Assembly (NCBI GenBank): GCA_021292165.1
Contig: CM037877.1
Span: forward strand, 31,694,197-31,758,196
DNA: 64,000 nucleotides
Direction of reading: 5' to 3'
From: Shinisaurus crocodilurus
Lineage: Eukaryota > Chordata > Lepidosauria > Squamata > Shinisauridae
The notes beneath the pieces were generated by a model. That model worked only from the letters and a program-made list of their open reading frames with translations, had not been told where the DNA came from and searched no databases. The translations under genes were made by a program, and so were the position numbers. Of this stretch, positions 30,708-40,699 are shown one piece after another. Each line of letters opens with the position of its first letter. The first letter of the stretch is position 1.

Positions 30708-30942
30708 GGGGACGGTGTGGTGCAGTGGTGAGAGTGTTGGACTGGGACTCGGGAGATCCGGGTTCGAGTCCCCGCTCAGCCATGAAACCCACTGGGTGAC
30801 TTTGGACCCGTCACTGACTCTCAGCCTAACCTACCTCACAGGGTTGTTGTGAGGATAAAATGGAGAGGAGGATTCTGTAAGCCGCCTTGGATTCCTTGCA
30901 GGAAAAAAGGCGGGGTATAAATATAATAAATAAAAATAAAGA
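30708..30942 (+). mobile_element. Sauria-type SINE, best-preserved copy
   Basis: Starts GGGGACGGTGTGGTGCAGTG and keeps the consensus B box GGTTCGAGTCC (30761-30771), unlike the two copies at 2 and 3 kb that have GGTTCTAGTCC. Body and GCGGGGTATAAATATAATAA tail are intact. Probably the youngest copy in the window. Confidence 0.9.
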
Positions 30943-30944
30943 AC

Positions 30945-31750
30945 AAATTGAGTGAAATCTTCTGAGTTGCATGGATATGCTTACTTGTCTTGAGAAAGTA
31001 GGAGGCTTGCTCTTGCTGGCTATAGGTTGCTTTTGCATTCACCCTCATAGGAACCAGGGCTGAAAATACAGCACTGAAGTTCCCCGCTAAAGTAACAACA
31101 CTTTGAAAGAACTAATTTATAATTTCAGATGCTTCAGTATAAAAAGAGTCCAGGCTGAAGTTGGGCATATCCATGCTATCATGAGTGTTCTAACACAGTG
31201 AAAAAGCTATTTTTAATTTTTTTTAAAAAGGAAAATCACATTCCTATCACCATCTATTAAAAAAAACAAACACATTTGTTTATGTGAAAAATTCTAGGGA
31301 GAATTCTTCTGCCTATTTCAAAACTCCCAGAAATCATGTTCAAGTGAACTTTCCTTCACATGCCTTTAAATACAGTATACCTTCCAACAGCTATCTGTGC
31401 TAGAGCCAATCAGCCAAATTTGGCTTGGTTTCATATGGTACCATATTTAATTAAAACAAGCGGCTAGATTAAAAAGATGAAAACCCTCTGATTTCACTGC
31501 AAAAGGGAAGCAAAGAGAAACCAAGTGGTGAAGCATTCCTTGAAAGTGCCTTGAAGCTGTTTCACACATATTCATGCTGCTTCACATCTGAGCTGAAAAG
31601 TCATTAGCAATTAATGCTTAACTCTGAGAATGGTAGAAATAATACCCCTGAGAAATGGTCTTTGGCTTCCCTGAGAAATGCATTAACCCATTGGGAAAAT
31701 TATGGAATGGCCTTATTTTGAGTATCTCAAGTATAACAACATGCATGTGC
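30945..31750. other. No recognised feature
   Basis: Unique-looking AT-rich sequence. Confidence 0.4.
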
Positions 31751-31751
31751 A

Positions 31752-32003
31752 ACATAGGAACATAGGCCTGTGCCTTATACTGAGTCAGACCCTTGGTCCA
31801 TCTAGCCCAGTGTTCTCCAACCTTGGGTCCCCAGATGTTTTTGGCCTACAACTCCCAGCATGCCCCAGCCAACATAGCTGACTGGCAGCTATTCTCCAGA
31901 CTTTCGGGCAGAGGTCTTTCCATTGGAGATGCTGGGGGATCAAACCTGAGACCTTCTGCATACAAGCAGGTGCTCATCCACTGAGTTACTACTACAGCCC
32001 CTT
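31752..32003 (-). mobile_element. tRNA-derived SINE with a MITE inside
   Basis: Left end AACATAGGAACATAGG and TATACTGAGTCAGACCCTTG are the SINE 3' part in minus orientation. The right end ACTGAGTTACTACTACAGCC is the tRNA-like head. A piece of the CAGTGTTCTCCAACC hAT MITE (31808-31879) sits in the middle. Confidence 0.8.
31808..31879. mobile_element. hAT MITE half inside a SINE
   Basis: CAGTGTTCTCCAACCTTGGG then TCCCCAGATGTTTTTGGCC and ACAACTCCCAGCATGCCCCA equals the left half of the family seen at 40426-40688 and 41398-41558. Only one terminus is present. Confidence 0.75.
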
Positions 32004-32009
32004 CAGGAC

Positions 32010-32760
32010 TGTGTGCTGTATCCAGGATTCAATAGATTAGGACATAGGCCTAAATATGTTCTTGGTGACTGTTCCTTATCTATGGAATCTCCCCTTCTAG
32101 TTGACCTTCTCCAAAGCCAGACATTAAGCATCTTCTGGCAGTGATGCATATTGCATTTTGACTGATGTTAACCATGGTAATAATGCTAAGTAACAGCTTC
32201 TTAACTGGTTGCCAATTAGTTTCTGTGCACAATTCAAACTGTTGGTGATTGCTGTTTCCCTCTGCCCATCCCAGATTGGCTTCTCTTGCCTGTTTTTACT
32301 GCTGCTGATTATTTAATTTCTGTTGGTGCATTTACTTCTCTGAATAGTTCCAATCGTCATGTGGTCATTCACTTCTCGTTGTTTTGTAGAGGGCAATTCT
32401 TTTTACTACTTCATATCCGAGTGCATGAATTATGAAACATTTAAAATTTATTTTTGTTCATAAATACAAAAGCAAAAATGATTGTTATTGACTTTTTACA
32501 TCTTCCCATGGCACAGTCATTACCAGCTCTTGATGCACCATTAGTTTGATTCATAGGCAATTTGTATATTGCAAAAATATGCTCTTCCAGAATTGAAGGA
32601 ATATATCCTGAAATTCAATTGGAAATCACATCAACCCCCAGATTTTGAAAACTGGCTGGAGGATATGTTGGAGGAAAACACATAATAGACATGATGCCCT
32701 TGATACTGATTCATCACTCCAGCAACATTTTATTAACCTATTCCAGCATTAATGCCCTGA
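32010..32760. other. No recognised feature
   Basis: AT-rich, unique-looking. Confidence 0.4.
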
Positions 32761-32762
32761 CA

Positions 32763-32935
32763 TGATCATAGAATCATAGAATAGTAGAGTTTGGGGGGGA
32801 GCTATAAGACCATCGAGTCCAACCCCTGCTCAGTGCAGGAGAACAGATGTGGGCAGCCCAGGCAGTCACCCATGCAAGCACTGACCCTGCTCATACCTGC
32901 TTAGCTTCAGCATGTGGCCTGCATTATGTGCTCTT
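32763..32935 (-). mobile_element. 5S rRNA-derived SINE with CR1 tail, longer-head variant
   Basis: On the minus strand the head reads GCTGAAGCTAAGCAGG and then GGGTCAGTGCTTGCATGGGT with GACTGCCTGGG, so the 5S match runs past the C box to the CCTGGG motif near the 5S 3' end. After about 25 bases it joins CCTGCACTGAGCAGGGGTTG and the CR1 tail to CTATGATTCTATGAT. Copies at 14.3, 42.8 and 49.7 kb lose the 5S match earlier, at GGGAGACC. Confidence 0.8.
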
Positions 32936-33090
32936 GACGCCACTTGCCCTGGTACAGTTTAAGGCAGGCTGCATCCTCTCCTGCCCCATCATTGGTGGAA
33001 ACTCAAGCTCGTCCTGGGTACCAACTTCTCCATCAGTGCTATGCCACTGCATTCTGACGACCTGCATTCACACAAGCCATAGCCCTAAAC

Positions 33091-33438
33091 CAGGGATGCA
33101 GAACCTCAGGCCCAGGTTCCAAATCTGACCCTCGGAGGTTCTCCAGATGTCCATGCCCCCTTCCCCTGGCCCGACCCCATTTCCCCCAACCACCAGTTTT
33201 GTGGTGGTTTCCCGGCTTTTGCGTAGCTTTCCCTCCATTCTAAAAGGTTGAAATGCCTCTCCTAAAGCTTAGTTACTGGCAGTAGGAGCTTTAAGCTACA
33301 ATATGCTGGTGAGTGTTCTGTCTTATGGCCCCACCCTTTTGCCTTTAGCCCCACCCACCATTGCAATGTGGCCCCCAAGACATTGAACATCTCTGACACT
33401 GAATTCGGCCCTCAGGCTGAAAGAGGTTCTGTGCCCTG
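33091..33438. mobile_element. hAT-like non-autonomous element
   Basis: Ends CAGGGATGCAGAACCT and AGGTTCTGTGCCCTG are inverted with one indel and one mismatch. Flanks CCCTAAAC and CCCGAAAC match at 7 of 8 bases. The interior GGTTGAAATGCCTCTCC and GCCCCACCCTTTTGCC show it is the inverse-oriented relative of 9129 and 11148. Confidence 0.75.
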
Positions 33439-33516
33439 CCCGAAACCAAAAAGGCCTATACACCCAAAGACTGCCCTTCTGCGTGTACAATCTATGTGCA
33501 TAATCTGTGCTGCAGC

Positions 33517-33950
33517 TAGGAATGTACATATTGTAAAATCTGTTCCATCTTGTTTTGCGGATTGTCAGGTGCCTTCCGTCGTGTCGTCCACTCATTGATG
33601 GAATCGAATTTTGTGCAAATGCATTCATACACAGTTGCGCAAATTTGCACTCCCGGAAATGCACAAATCCCCCCAAAATAAGTGAATCCCCGAAAAATGA
33701 ATATTTTCATGCTTTAGCCTAGGGGAGAAATGCATTTTTGGTCAGTGGGGTTTTTTTAAAAAAATATATTTTTATTATTTTTCTATGACTGAATTTGCAT
33801 TTAAAAATTATGGGAAATTCAAAAAATGGTTCCACGAGTCCACAGAATTCGCACGACTCAGAAAAAGCCAGTCTGCTGCAGAATCTGTGGGTCAGATTTT
33901 TAGAAATGTGAACTCATTTGAGTCAGTGATAGATTTCTCTGGCATCCCTA
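33517..33950. mobile_element. hAT-like MITE (TAGGAATG ... CATCCCTA)
   Basis: Imperfect inverted ends TAGGAATG and CATCCCTA, flanked by GCTGCAGC and GCTGCAAC (7 of 8 matching). The AT-rich interior has TTTGCGCAA-like motifs. Non-coding. Confidence 0.65.
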
Positions 33951-34009
33951 GCTGCAACTGAGCCACCTGCCTGGAATCGGTCTGTATTATGCTTGGTCTG
34001 CCCAATGAT

Positions 34010-34440
34010 TAGGGTGGCCATGTGTCCTAATTTACAGAGGACAGTCATTTATTTGAAGGTGTCCTCTATTTGGAGGACTGTCCAGTCCAAGTCCTGTTTA
34101 AAGATGAAACATCATAAGGAGGTAGAGTAGGGGCCTCTGGAGTTCAGGCAGGCTCCAATATTGTGCTGCTTTTGGTGCCTGCTGGAGACCTCCTTGTTCT
34201 GGGAAGCCTTCTCTGCTCTTCAACCACCAATGTAATTTTAGTTTGTTTTCAATGTATTGGTTTTGCTCCTTTTTTCTGTTTTTGTCTTTTTATTGTTCAC
34301 CGCTCCTTGAAGTTGACCATCAACAGTGAGCACTTGGACAGCAGACTGAACAGGCACACAAATCACCCGTCACAGGCTTCCCCACTATGGTGAGATGTAT
34401 TATATTTCTATTTCAATTATAGTAATTATTTCTAAATTTG
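34010..34440. repeat. GGTGTCCTCTATTTGG repeat, copy 1
   Basis: GGTGGCCATGTGTCCTAATT, AGAGGACAGTC, GAAGGTGTCCTCT, GGACTGTCCAGTCCAAG, GACAGCAGACTGAACAGG and CCACTATGGTGAGAT recur in the same order at 39925-40265. Copy 1 has an extra ~130 bp in the middle (34140-34310). Confidence 0.7.
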
Positions 34441-34497
34441 TGCCTCTATATATAAATTAGCATGTGCATTTGTTGTGCAGCCCTGTGTCCTTTGCTG

Positions 34498-34522
34498 TCC
34501 TCTCTCTCTCTCTCTCTCTTTT
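34498..34522. repeat. (TC)n microsatellite
   Basis: About ten TC units. Confidence 0.85.
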
Positions 34523-34524
34523 TG

Positions 34525-34935
34525 GGCGGGGGGCAATGCATGTCCTCTCTTTTCACAAGGTGTAACTGGTTGATCCATCAGGCCTTGCCCCATAGGCCCT
34601 TCCAGGGATATTCCTTTGTCATCTGCAAAATTTTGTCTTCCATGAAATTGGCAGGATTTATTTCAGGCACTTTTCCCCCCTGCCTCCAACAGCGGATCAG
34701 CGCTGTCAAACCTGACAGTGCTGTCTGTCATTTCAAAGGGGGGGATCCTCCTTGCAGTACAACAATAGGCCTGCTGCCACTTTTATAAACAGGCATTCCA
34801 CTTCCACAGTCAGGAAAGCTGACTGGAAAATATGCCTTTGTTTCTAGCACACATCCACCTACACTGAATTATCTGCTTTTTTCTCTTTCTCTTTCTTTCA
34901 GGTGAAATAGCTGAGTCCCCCTTTTGATGATGATG
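34525..34935. other. No recognised feature
   Basis: Unique-looking sequence. Confidence 0.4.
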
Positions 34936-34938
34936 TTG

Positions 34939-34987
<49 letters not shown>
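34939..34987. repeat. (TTA)n microsatellite
   Basis: About fifteen TTA units. Confidence 0.9.
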
Positions 34988-34988
<1 letters not shown>

Positions 34989-35109
34989 AATAATAGAAAG
35001 TACAGTGATTTTTTACAAAATATAGTAGTGTTTTTAAAGTGAACAAACTGTATGTACTCTGGGATTATTATTTTTTTAAAAATCGAAATACAAAGCTGCT
35101 AGATCTGCT

Positions 35110-35208
35110 GACTTACTGCAATATTTTGCAGAATGGCTGGCTGGGGCATGATGGAAGTTGTAGGATTTTTTTTTCTGTCTAAACATGCATAGGAGTGTGC
35201 CCTTAATA
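35110..35208. mobile_element. GCAATCCTATGCATG MITE, right half
   Basis: GGCTGGGGCATGATGGAAGT, TTGTAGGA and CTAAACATGCATAGGAGTGT match the right half of 20355-20465. Confidence 0.55.
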
Positions 35209-35214
35209 GGCTAA

Positions 35215-36390
35215 ACTGAGAATTAGGTGCACTTGTTTATTTTTCTTTGAACTTGGCTTGGTTTTTAACTGATGGGGTTTTTCCCCCCAGTAAGACTGAA
35301 ATTCTTAAGTATTAATTCCATATTTTATCTAATCCTCCATTTTCCAACTTTGATACAAAGCCTGTTCACATAAACACACACTGTGTAATCAAATAGCCTT
35401 TGAACCAGGACCTGAATGAAAACTTTACATCCCGCTGGAAAAAAATTCTCTAGCATTTTAAACTAAAAGAAAATTAATTAATGATCATTACTGTTCCTAT
35501 ATAATTATGCATTCCATCCACTTGAAAAAAAACTTTTAAAAACTTAACACAGTTCTTGTAATTATAATGATTATCAAGAAAGTAATAATAATTTGTGTGT
35601 GTCCTCCAACTTAAAATAGCGCCTGAAACGAATAAAAGAAAAGGCCATTTCAGCCATTGTAAGACTGTAGAATGAACATGTGTAGGCGAGGAGGACAGCA
35701 TGGCGGCAGGCTCTTCCCCCAACCTACGTGCAATGATTTCTCTATGTGCGCATATACTTGTATGCTCCTACGAACCATTCCACCTGATGAGGAACCTGCA
35801 GGGGTCTTGATCACATGGAGGAAATCCCTATGCGCATACACCGGACCCTGACATTTATGGCTATAAAAGTCAAAAATGACACTTTGGACTGAGTCCATAA
35901 GGTAACTGGAAGCCAATGCAGAGATTTCAGATTTGGAATCATATGGCCCCCTGCAGCCCACTTCAGCAAAACAGCCTCGTGGCGGCCACATCAGGTACCA
36001 AGGACTCGTCAAAGACAGCCCCATACAGCATGCATTATACTGTAGGGGTTTAGGAGAATTTCATTTATGTCTGCAGATCATGTGGATATGTGCCATTCCC
36101 AACCCCACACACAGACATGAGCAGCAGAGCGTGTGCTCCAAAACTGTTCGCAAATTCCCAAACTTGTGTTCATGTTAAAAAAAAAAAAAAAAGTAAAGAG
36201 TAAAACATTTTCACATTTGCTCTGTATTTTGGTGCATTTTTTCTGTTCAATAAGTTCACTTTTCCTGTTCAAACAAAATGAAAAAAAGAACACAAACGAA
36301 TGTGGGAAATGAGGCAAGCAGAGCTTCAAGGTGGTGTTGGGAGAATCAGGGCAATTGTGAAAATCCCTTGGTCACCCATCCTGACATTAT
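35215..36390. other. No gene; palindrome-like repeat remnants near 35690-36170
   Basis: Contains GTTCGCAAATTCCCAAAC (36147-36164), related to 17780-18125, and a poly-A at 36177-36192. No coding frame is convincing. Confidence 0.4.
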
Positions 36391-36394
36391 ATTA

Positions 36395-36575
36395 ACGATG
36401 AAACTCACTGGGTGACTTTGGGCCAGTCACTGACTCTCAGCCTAACCTACCTCACAGGGTTGTTGTGTGAGGATAAAATGGAGAGGAGGAGGAGGATTAT
36501 GTAAGCCGCCTTGGGTTCCTTGCAGGAAAAAAGGCGGGGTATAAATATAATAAATAAATAAATAAATAAATAATC
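36395..36575 (+). mobile_element. Sauria-type SINE, head missing
   Basis: Begins within the body at GATGAAACTCACTGGGTGAC and continues through TAAGCCGCCTTGGGTTCCTT to a GGCGGGGTATAAATATAATA tail with AAAT repeats. 5'-truncated as by incomplete reverse transcription. Confidence 0.85.
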
Positions 36576-36576
36576 T

Positions 36577-37205
36577 ATATAACTGTTCAAAGCAGTTCTC
36601 TTTTGGAAATAAATTATTAAATGTTCTGTTCTATGAGTGTGGCATAATCCCATCAAGGACACCAAAGTGGCCGGGCCAACCAATATCTTGGAACCTCATT
36701 CTGTGTTTTCCTTTCTTTGCCCCCCTTTCCCACCACAACTACCAACTTGCTCCATTGGTGGTACATAAGTCTTTATAGAGTTACTTAGCCTAAAGATGTC
36801 TAACTTTGGTATTCTCATGATCAACTCTGTTCTCTAAACAGTCGTTCATGGGCCAGTAGTATACTTTACTCCGCATTCAGGCAGCTTTCATGTTCTATAA
36901 AGTTGATTCCGTGTAGCAGTAAGACGTTATGTAGTCAGACATAGAAAGGGCAAAGACCAAAGAGAGATACAGCCATAAATGTGAGATATTTCTAAGCCTC
37001 AAAACTTTGGACATTCTTATTTTTCTTACAATAATAAGGAAAATACTGTGCATGCAAAACGTTTTACCAAATCATTTGACCAAATAATTTGTGTGCAAAA
37101 CGTTTTATCAAAACTTGATTAAAATTTGGCAGGGATTCCAAGCTTCATAAGCCAGATTTGGCCTGTGGGGTGCTAGTTAGATATCTAGCTTTAGATTATT
37201 TGCAC
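36577..37205. other. No recognised feature
   Basis: GCAAAACGTTTTA(C/T)CAAA occurs twice (37053, 37096) and is the only structure noticed. Confidence 0.4.
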
Positions 37206-37207
37206 TT

Positions 37208-38552
37208 TCTAACTAGTGTGCGCGACCCTGTTGATTCTCTTGGACCTCTCAGTGGCTTTCGATACCATCAACCATGGTATCCTTCTGGATAGGTTGTCTG
37301 GGTTGGGAGTTGGAGGCACTGCGCTCCAGTGGTTCCGATCCTACTTGGGTGGCCGATTCCAGAAGGTTGAGCTGGGGGATTACTGCTCTGTCCCTTGGCA
37401 GTTATGCCATGGGGTGCCACAGGGCTCTATTTTATCCCCTATGCTGTTTAACATCTACATGAAACCACTGGGAGAGGTTATCCAGAGGTGTAGGCTGAGG
37501 TGTCATCAATATGCATGACACCCAGCTCTATCTCTCCTTTTCATCAAATCCAGGTGAGGCAGTGGCTGTTCTGAATCAGTGCCTGGACACAGTAATGGAC
37601 TGGATGAGGGCTAATAAACTGAGACTCAATCCAGATAAGATGGAGGTACTGTTAGTGGGTGGTTCGTCTGCCCGGCTAAGTTATATTCAACCAGTTCTGG
37701 ATGGGGTCGCACTCCCCCTGAAGGATCAGGTTCGTAGTTTGGGGATGCTCTTGGATCCACAACTGTCACTCGAGGCACAGGTGAACTCGGTGGCACAGAG
37801 CACCTTTTATCAGCTTGGGCTGATGTACCAACTACGTCTTTATCTGGACAGAGATAGCCTAGCTACAGTTATCCATGCTCTGGTAACCTCTCGTTTGGAT
37901 TACTGCAATGCGTTATACGTGGGGCTGCCTTTGAAAACGGTCCGGAAACTTCAGCTGGTCCAAAATAGGGCAGTGAAATTGTTAACGGGGACTGGCCGAC
38001 GAGAACATATTATGCCAGTGCTTTCTCATCTGCACTGGCTGCCAGTCTGTTTCCGGGCCCGATTCAAAGTGCTGGTGCTAACATTTAAAGCCCTAAATGG
38101 CTTGGGGCCAGGGTATCTGAAGGATCGTCTCCTCCCATATGTACCTGCCTGGACACTAAGATCTGCATCAGCGGTCCTTCTCCGAGAGCCCCTGCCAAAG
38201 GAAGTGAGGCAGGTGGCTACTAGGAGGAGGGCCTTTTCTGCTGTGGCACCCTGGTTATGGAATGAGCTCCCCAAAGAGGTTCGCCTGGCGCCTACTTTGT
38301 ATTCTTTCCGGCACCAGGTGAAGACCTTTCTGTTCTCCCAGGCATTTTAATCATCTTAATCATTTTAATTTTGTAATTGTTTTTAATTCCGTTATTGTAA
38401 CTGCTGCTGCTAGCTCTGCTGTTTGTTTTTAATCTGTGGTTTTAAATTTATATTTTATATTGTATTTTATGATTTTAACTGTTGTAAACCGCCCAGAGAG
38501 CTTCGGCTACTGGACGGTATAAAACTGTATTAAATAAATAAATAAATAAATA
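37208..38552 (+). mobile_element. L2 LINE, 5'-truncated, RT active site broken
   Basis: L2 is a non-LTR retrotransposon. Two long open stretches cover the RT palm to the C-terminus. The first (37216-37518) has LLDLSVAFDTINHGILLDRL and CHGVPQGSILSPMLFNIYMK, and ends CHQYA. The second (37511-38350) resumes at DTQLYLSF and runs to TFLFSQAF. The frame shift lies exactly at the catalytic YADD motif. The 3' UTR ends GTAAACCGCCCAGAGAGCTT and GGTATAAAACTG plus AAAT repeats. Otherwise very well preserved. Confidence 0.92.
37511..38350 (+). pseudogene. L2 RT C-terminal segment after the frameshift
   Basis: A 279-codon open stretch covering the RT thumb and the C-terminal region (WMRANKLRLNPDKMEVLLVG, LGMLLDPQLSLEAQVNSVAQ, SRLDYCNALYVGLPLKTVRK, HLHWLPVCFRARFKVLVLTF). 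It opens just 3' of the disrupted YADD motif, so it cannot give an active RT by itself. Its Met at 37511 arises from the break and is not a natural start. Confidence 0.9.
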
Positions 38553-38701
38553 GTGTTACCAAAGAGGAACTGGATATGGCCCTTAGAATGAGTGTAAGTG
38601 ACCCTTTTCTCTAATGAACAATAACATATGAAGTTGAAAAATATCTAACCTCAACTGACCTATTTGTGAAACACAGCAATATTTCCAGTTGATTTATATC
38701 A

Positions 38702-38838
38702 GCCTTCCCCAACCTGGTGCCCTCCAGATATTTTGGTTAACAACTGCCATCATCCTGGACCATTGGCCATGCTGGCTCAGGTTGATAGGAGTTCTAGTCC
38801 CAAACATCTGGAGGGGACTAGGTTGGATAAAGCTGATC
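38702..38838. mobile_element. Palindromic hAT MITE (CAGCCTTCCCCAACC)
   Basis: CAGCCTTCCCCAACCTGGTG with CCCTCCAGAT at the left, and inverted CATCTGGAGGG...CTAGGTTGGATAAAGCTG at the right. CATTGGCCATGCTGGCTCAG lies in the middle. Possible 8-bp target copies match at only 5 bases. Confidence 0.8.
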
Positions 38839-38929
38839 TATGGTCTCATTTTGAATGGCAGGGGTGGACAACCTTTTTGTCCCCAAGGGCAGCATGCAAC
38901 AATGAGTGTATGTGGGGGCCACACATCTG

Positions 38930-38965
<36 letters not shown>

Positions 38966-38978
38966 TCATTCCACTCTT

Positions 38979-39013
<35 letters not shown>
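38930..39013. repeat. Two (CA)n microsatellites
   Basis: CA runs at 38933-38962 and 38982-39013 are separated by CGCATCATTCCACTCTTAAA. Confidence 0.9.
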
Positions 39014-39018
<5 letters not shown>

Positions 39019-39047
39019 TTCTCCACACCCAGAAAGACACATAAACC

Positions 39048-39166
39048 AGCCTTCCCCAGCCTGGTGCCTCCAGATGTTTTGAACTTCATCTCTCATCAGC
39101 TCCAGCTGGCATGGCCAATAGTCAGGAATGCTGGGAGTTGTAGTCCAAAACATCTGGAGGGTACAG
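39048..39166. mobile_element. Palindromic hAT MITE, second copy
   Basis: CAGCCTTCCCCAGCCTGGTG at the left and GGAGTTGTAGTCCAAAACAT plus CTGGAGGGTAC at the right. Same family as 38702-38838; the right terminus is truncated into an ACACACAGACAC run. Confidence 0.75.
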
Positions 39167-39204
39167 ACACACAGACACCCTTTCCCAAACACACCCCACA
39201 CACC

Positions 39205-39238
39205 CTTTCTGATTTTAACTGTTGTAAACCGTCCCAAA
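39205..39238 (+). repeat. L2 tail stub
   Basis: TCTGATTTTAACTGTTGTAA and ACCGTCCCAAACC match the L2 3' tail at 38469-38495. Confidence 0.4.
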
Positions 39239-39244
39239 CCAAGA

Positions 39245-39800
39245 CAGAGTGAAAGAGAGAGACTCGCTGTTCCTACCTCCATCTCAGCATGCAAGGATAG
39301 GTTGGTTTAAGCCTCCACTCCCTGAATGCTGAGATCCTTTGGAATGTCGGCATCATGCCAGTGACAGCCGGTGTGACTCCAACTTTCATTCAAAGGATCT
39401 CCCCACCCCAGCGGGGAGAGACTGTGCTCCTCCTAGCCTGCCAAACAGCAACATCAAGAGCTATCCATAGGTATTCCATTGTAGGTGTAGTAGCCAGAGT
39501 TTGAATCTCAAAATGTCACTACAGACTGAAATTTCAACAGCCGTTAAGGTTTATTGTTCAGTCATTCCTCGTAGAGGCTTGGATGTCCATCAGCCTTGCA
39601 CCCCTGTTCCCCAAAAGATGGTTAATGTTCATTTGAGGTCTGTCATATCTTCCCAACCAGCCAATTAAGAGTTTGCTTCTTTCTCCTTCCCATACATCTG
39701 AGCCAACCCCTTTGGCATGCTTCACCCACTATCCTCTGTTATTCTAGTCCCAAAATGCTGTGTTTCCATCTAGTCTTTGTCATACACACATATCAGAGGC
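39245..39800. other. No recognised feature
   Basis: Unique-looking sequence. Confidence 0.4.
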
Positions 39801-39804
39801 AACC

Positions 39805-39805
<1 letters not shown>

Positions 39806-39841
<36 letters not shown>
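39806..39841. repeat. (TAA)n microsatellite
   Basis: Twelve TAA units. Confidence 0.95.
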
Positions 39842-39842
<1 letters not shown>

Positions 39843-39924
39843 GGTTTGCCACATGTAAACAAGCGTTGCAACACAGTATTATAAAGAAAACAACGTGGAA
39901 ACCAGGATTGGGAAGCCATCATCC

Positions 39925-40265
39925 ACTTGGAGCAGCAGTAAGGTGGCCTGCTTTACAGAGGACAATCCTCTGTTTTGGAGATCTGGCAGAGGACAGTCCT
40001 CTGTTTGAAGGTGTCCTCTGTGTGATGGGCTGTCCAGTCCAAGCCTGGTTAAAAAATTCAAAGCACCATAAGGAGGGAGAGCAGCAGGAGCTGTGAAGTT
40101 GCCCATCATCAACACAGAACACCTGAACAGCAGACTGAGCAGGTGCACAGGTCACCTGGTCACTCTTCTCCACTATGGTGAGATATATTGCATTTCTATC
40201 TAAATTAGAGTTATCATCTCTAAATGGGCACCTATACATATGCAAATTGGTGTCCTCTTTCATCC
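39925..40265. repeat. GGTGTCCTCTATTTGG repeat, copy 2
   Basis: Colinear with 34010-34440: AGGGTGGCC-type start, three AGGACAGTCCTCTGTTT-like blocks, GGGCTGTCCAGTCCAAG, GAACAGCAGACTGAGCAGG and CCACTATGGTGAGATATATT. Ends AAATTGGTGTCCTC. Class undetermined. Confidence 0.7.
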
Positions 40266-40425
40266 CCTTCTTTGATGATGCACTTCCTCTTTTTCACCAG
40301 GTGTAAATTGCCCTCCTAAGCAACAGCAGGGTAGGATGAAGTCAGGGTTTAAACTTTCAAAGGCTCGGAATGGGTGGATCAGCAGTGCGATTCCAGTGAT
40401 CCATTCCTATCCTCTGCCATTAGAC

Positions 40426-40688
40426 CAGTGTTCTCCAACCTTGGGTCCCCAAGGCTGGGGCACAGGGCCGGTGCTACCATTAGGCCAACTAGGCAGCCGC
40501 CTAGGGCGCAGGGCTAAAGGGGGCGCCAGAAACGCCTTGGGGGGAAAAACAGCGCTCTCAAGTGGGAAGGGGGGGCGCTAAATATTTGATCTTGCCTAGG
40601 GCACCAAACTGTCTTGCACCGGTCCTGCTGGGGCATGCTGGGAGTTGTAGGCCAAAAACATCTGGGGACCCAAGGTTGGAGAACACTG
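40426..40688. mobile_element. hAT MITE (outer) hosting another hAT MITE
   Basis: Termini CAGTGTTCTCCAACCTTGGG and its inverse at 40669-40688 are exact. The flanking 8-bp target duplication CATTAGAC is perfect (40418-40425 and 40689-40696). A second hAT element at 40463-40627 interrupts it. Confidence 0.92.
40463..40627. mobile_element. hAT MITE (inner), CAGGGCCGGTGC type
   Basis: Ends CAGGGCCGGTGC and GCACCGGTCCTG are inverted with one mismatch. The 8-bp duplication CTGGGGCA is perfect (40455-40462 and 40628-40635). The interior includes CAGCCGCCTAGGGCGCAGGG and GCCTAGGGCACC. 165 bp, non-coding. Confidence 0.92.
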
Positions 40689-40699
40689 CATTAGACATT

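Noticed and set aside
35474..36024. Overlapping minus-strand frames as exons
   Set aside because: No splice-site pairing, domain or repeated support; composition similar to surrounding noncoding DNA.
38689..39252. 187-codon Thr/His-rich protein
   Set aside because: It is two MITEs and two CA microsatellites translated together.
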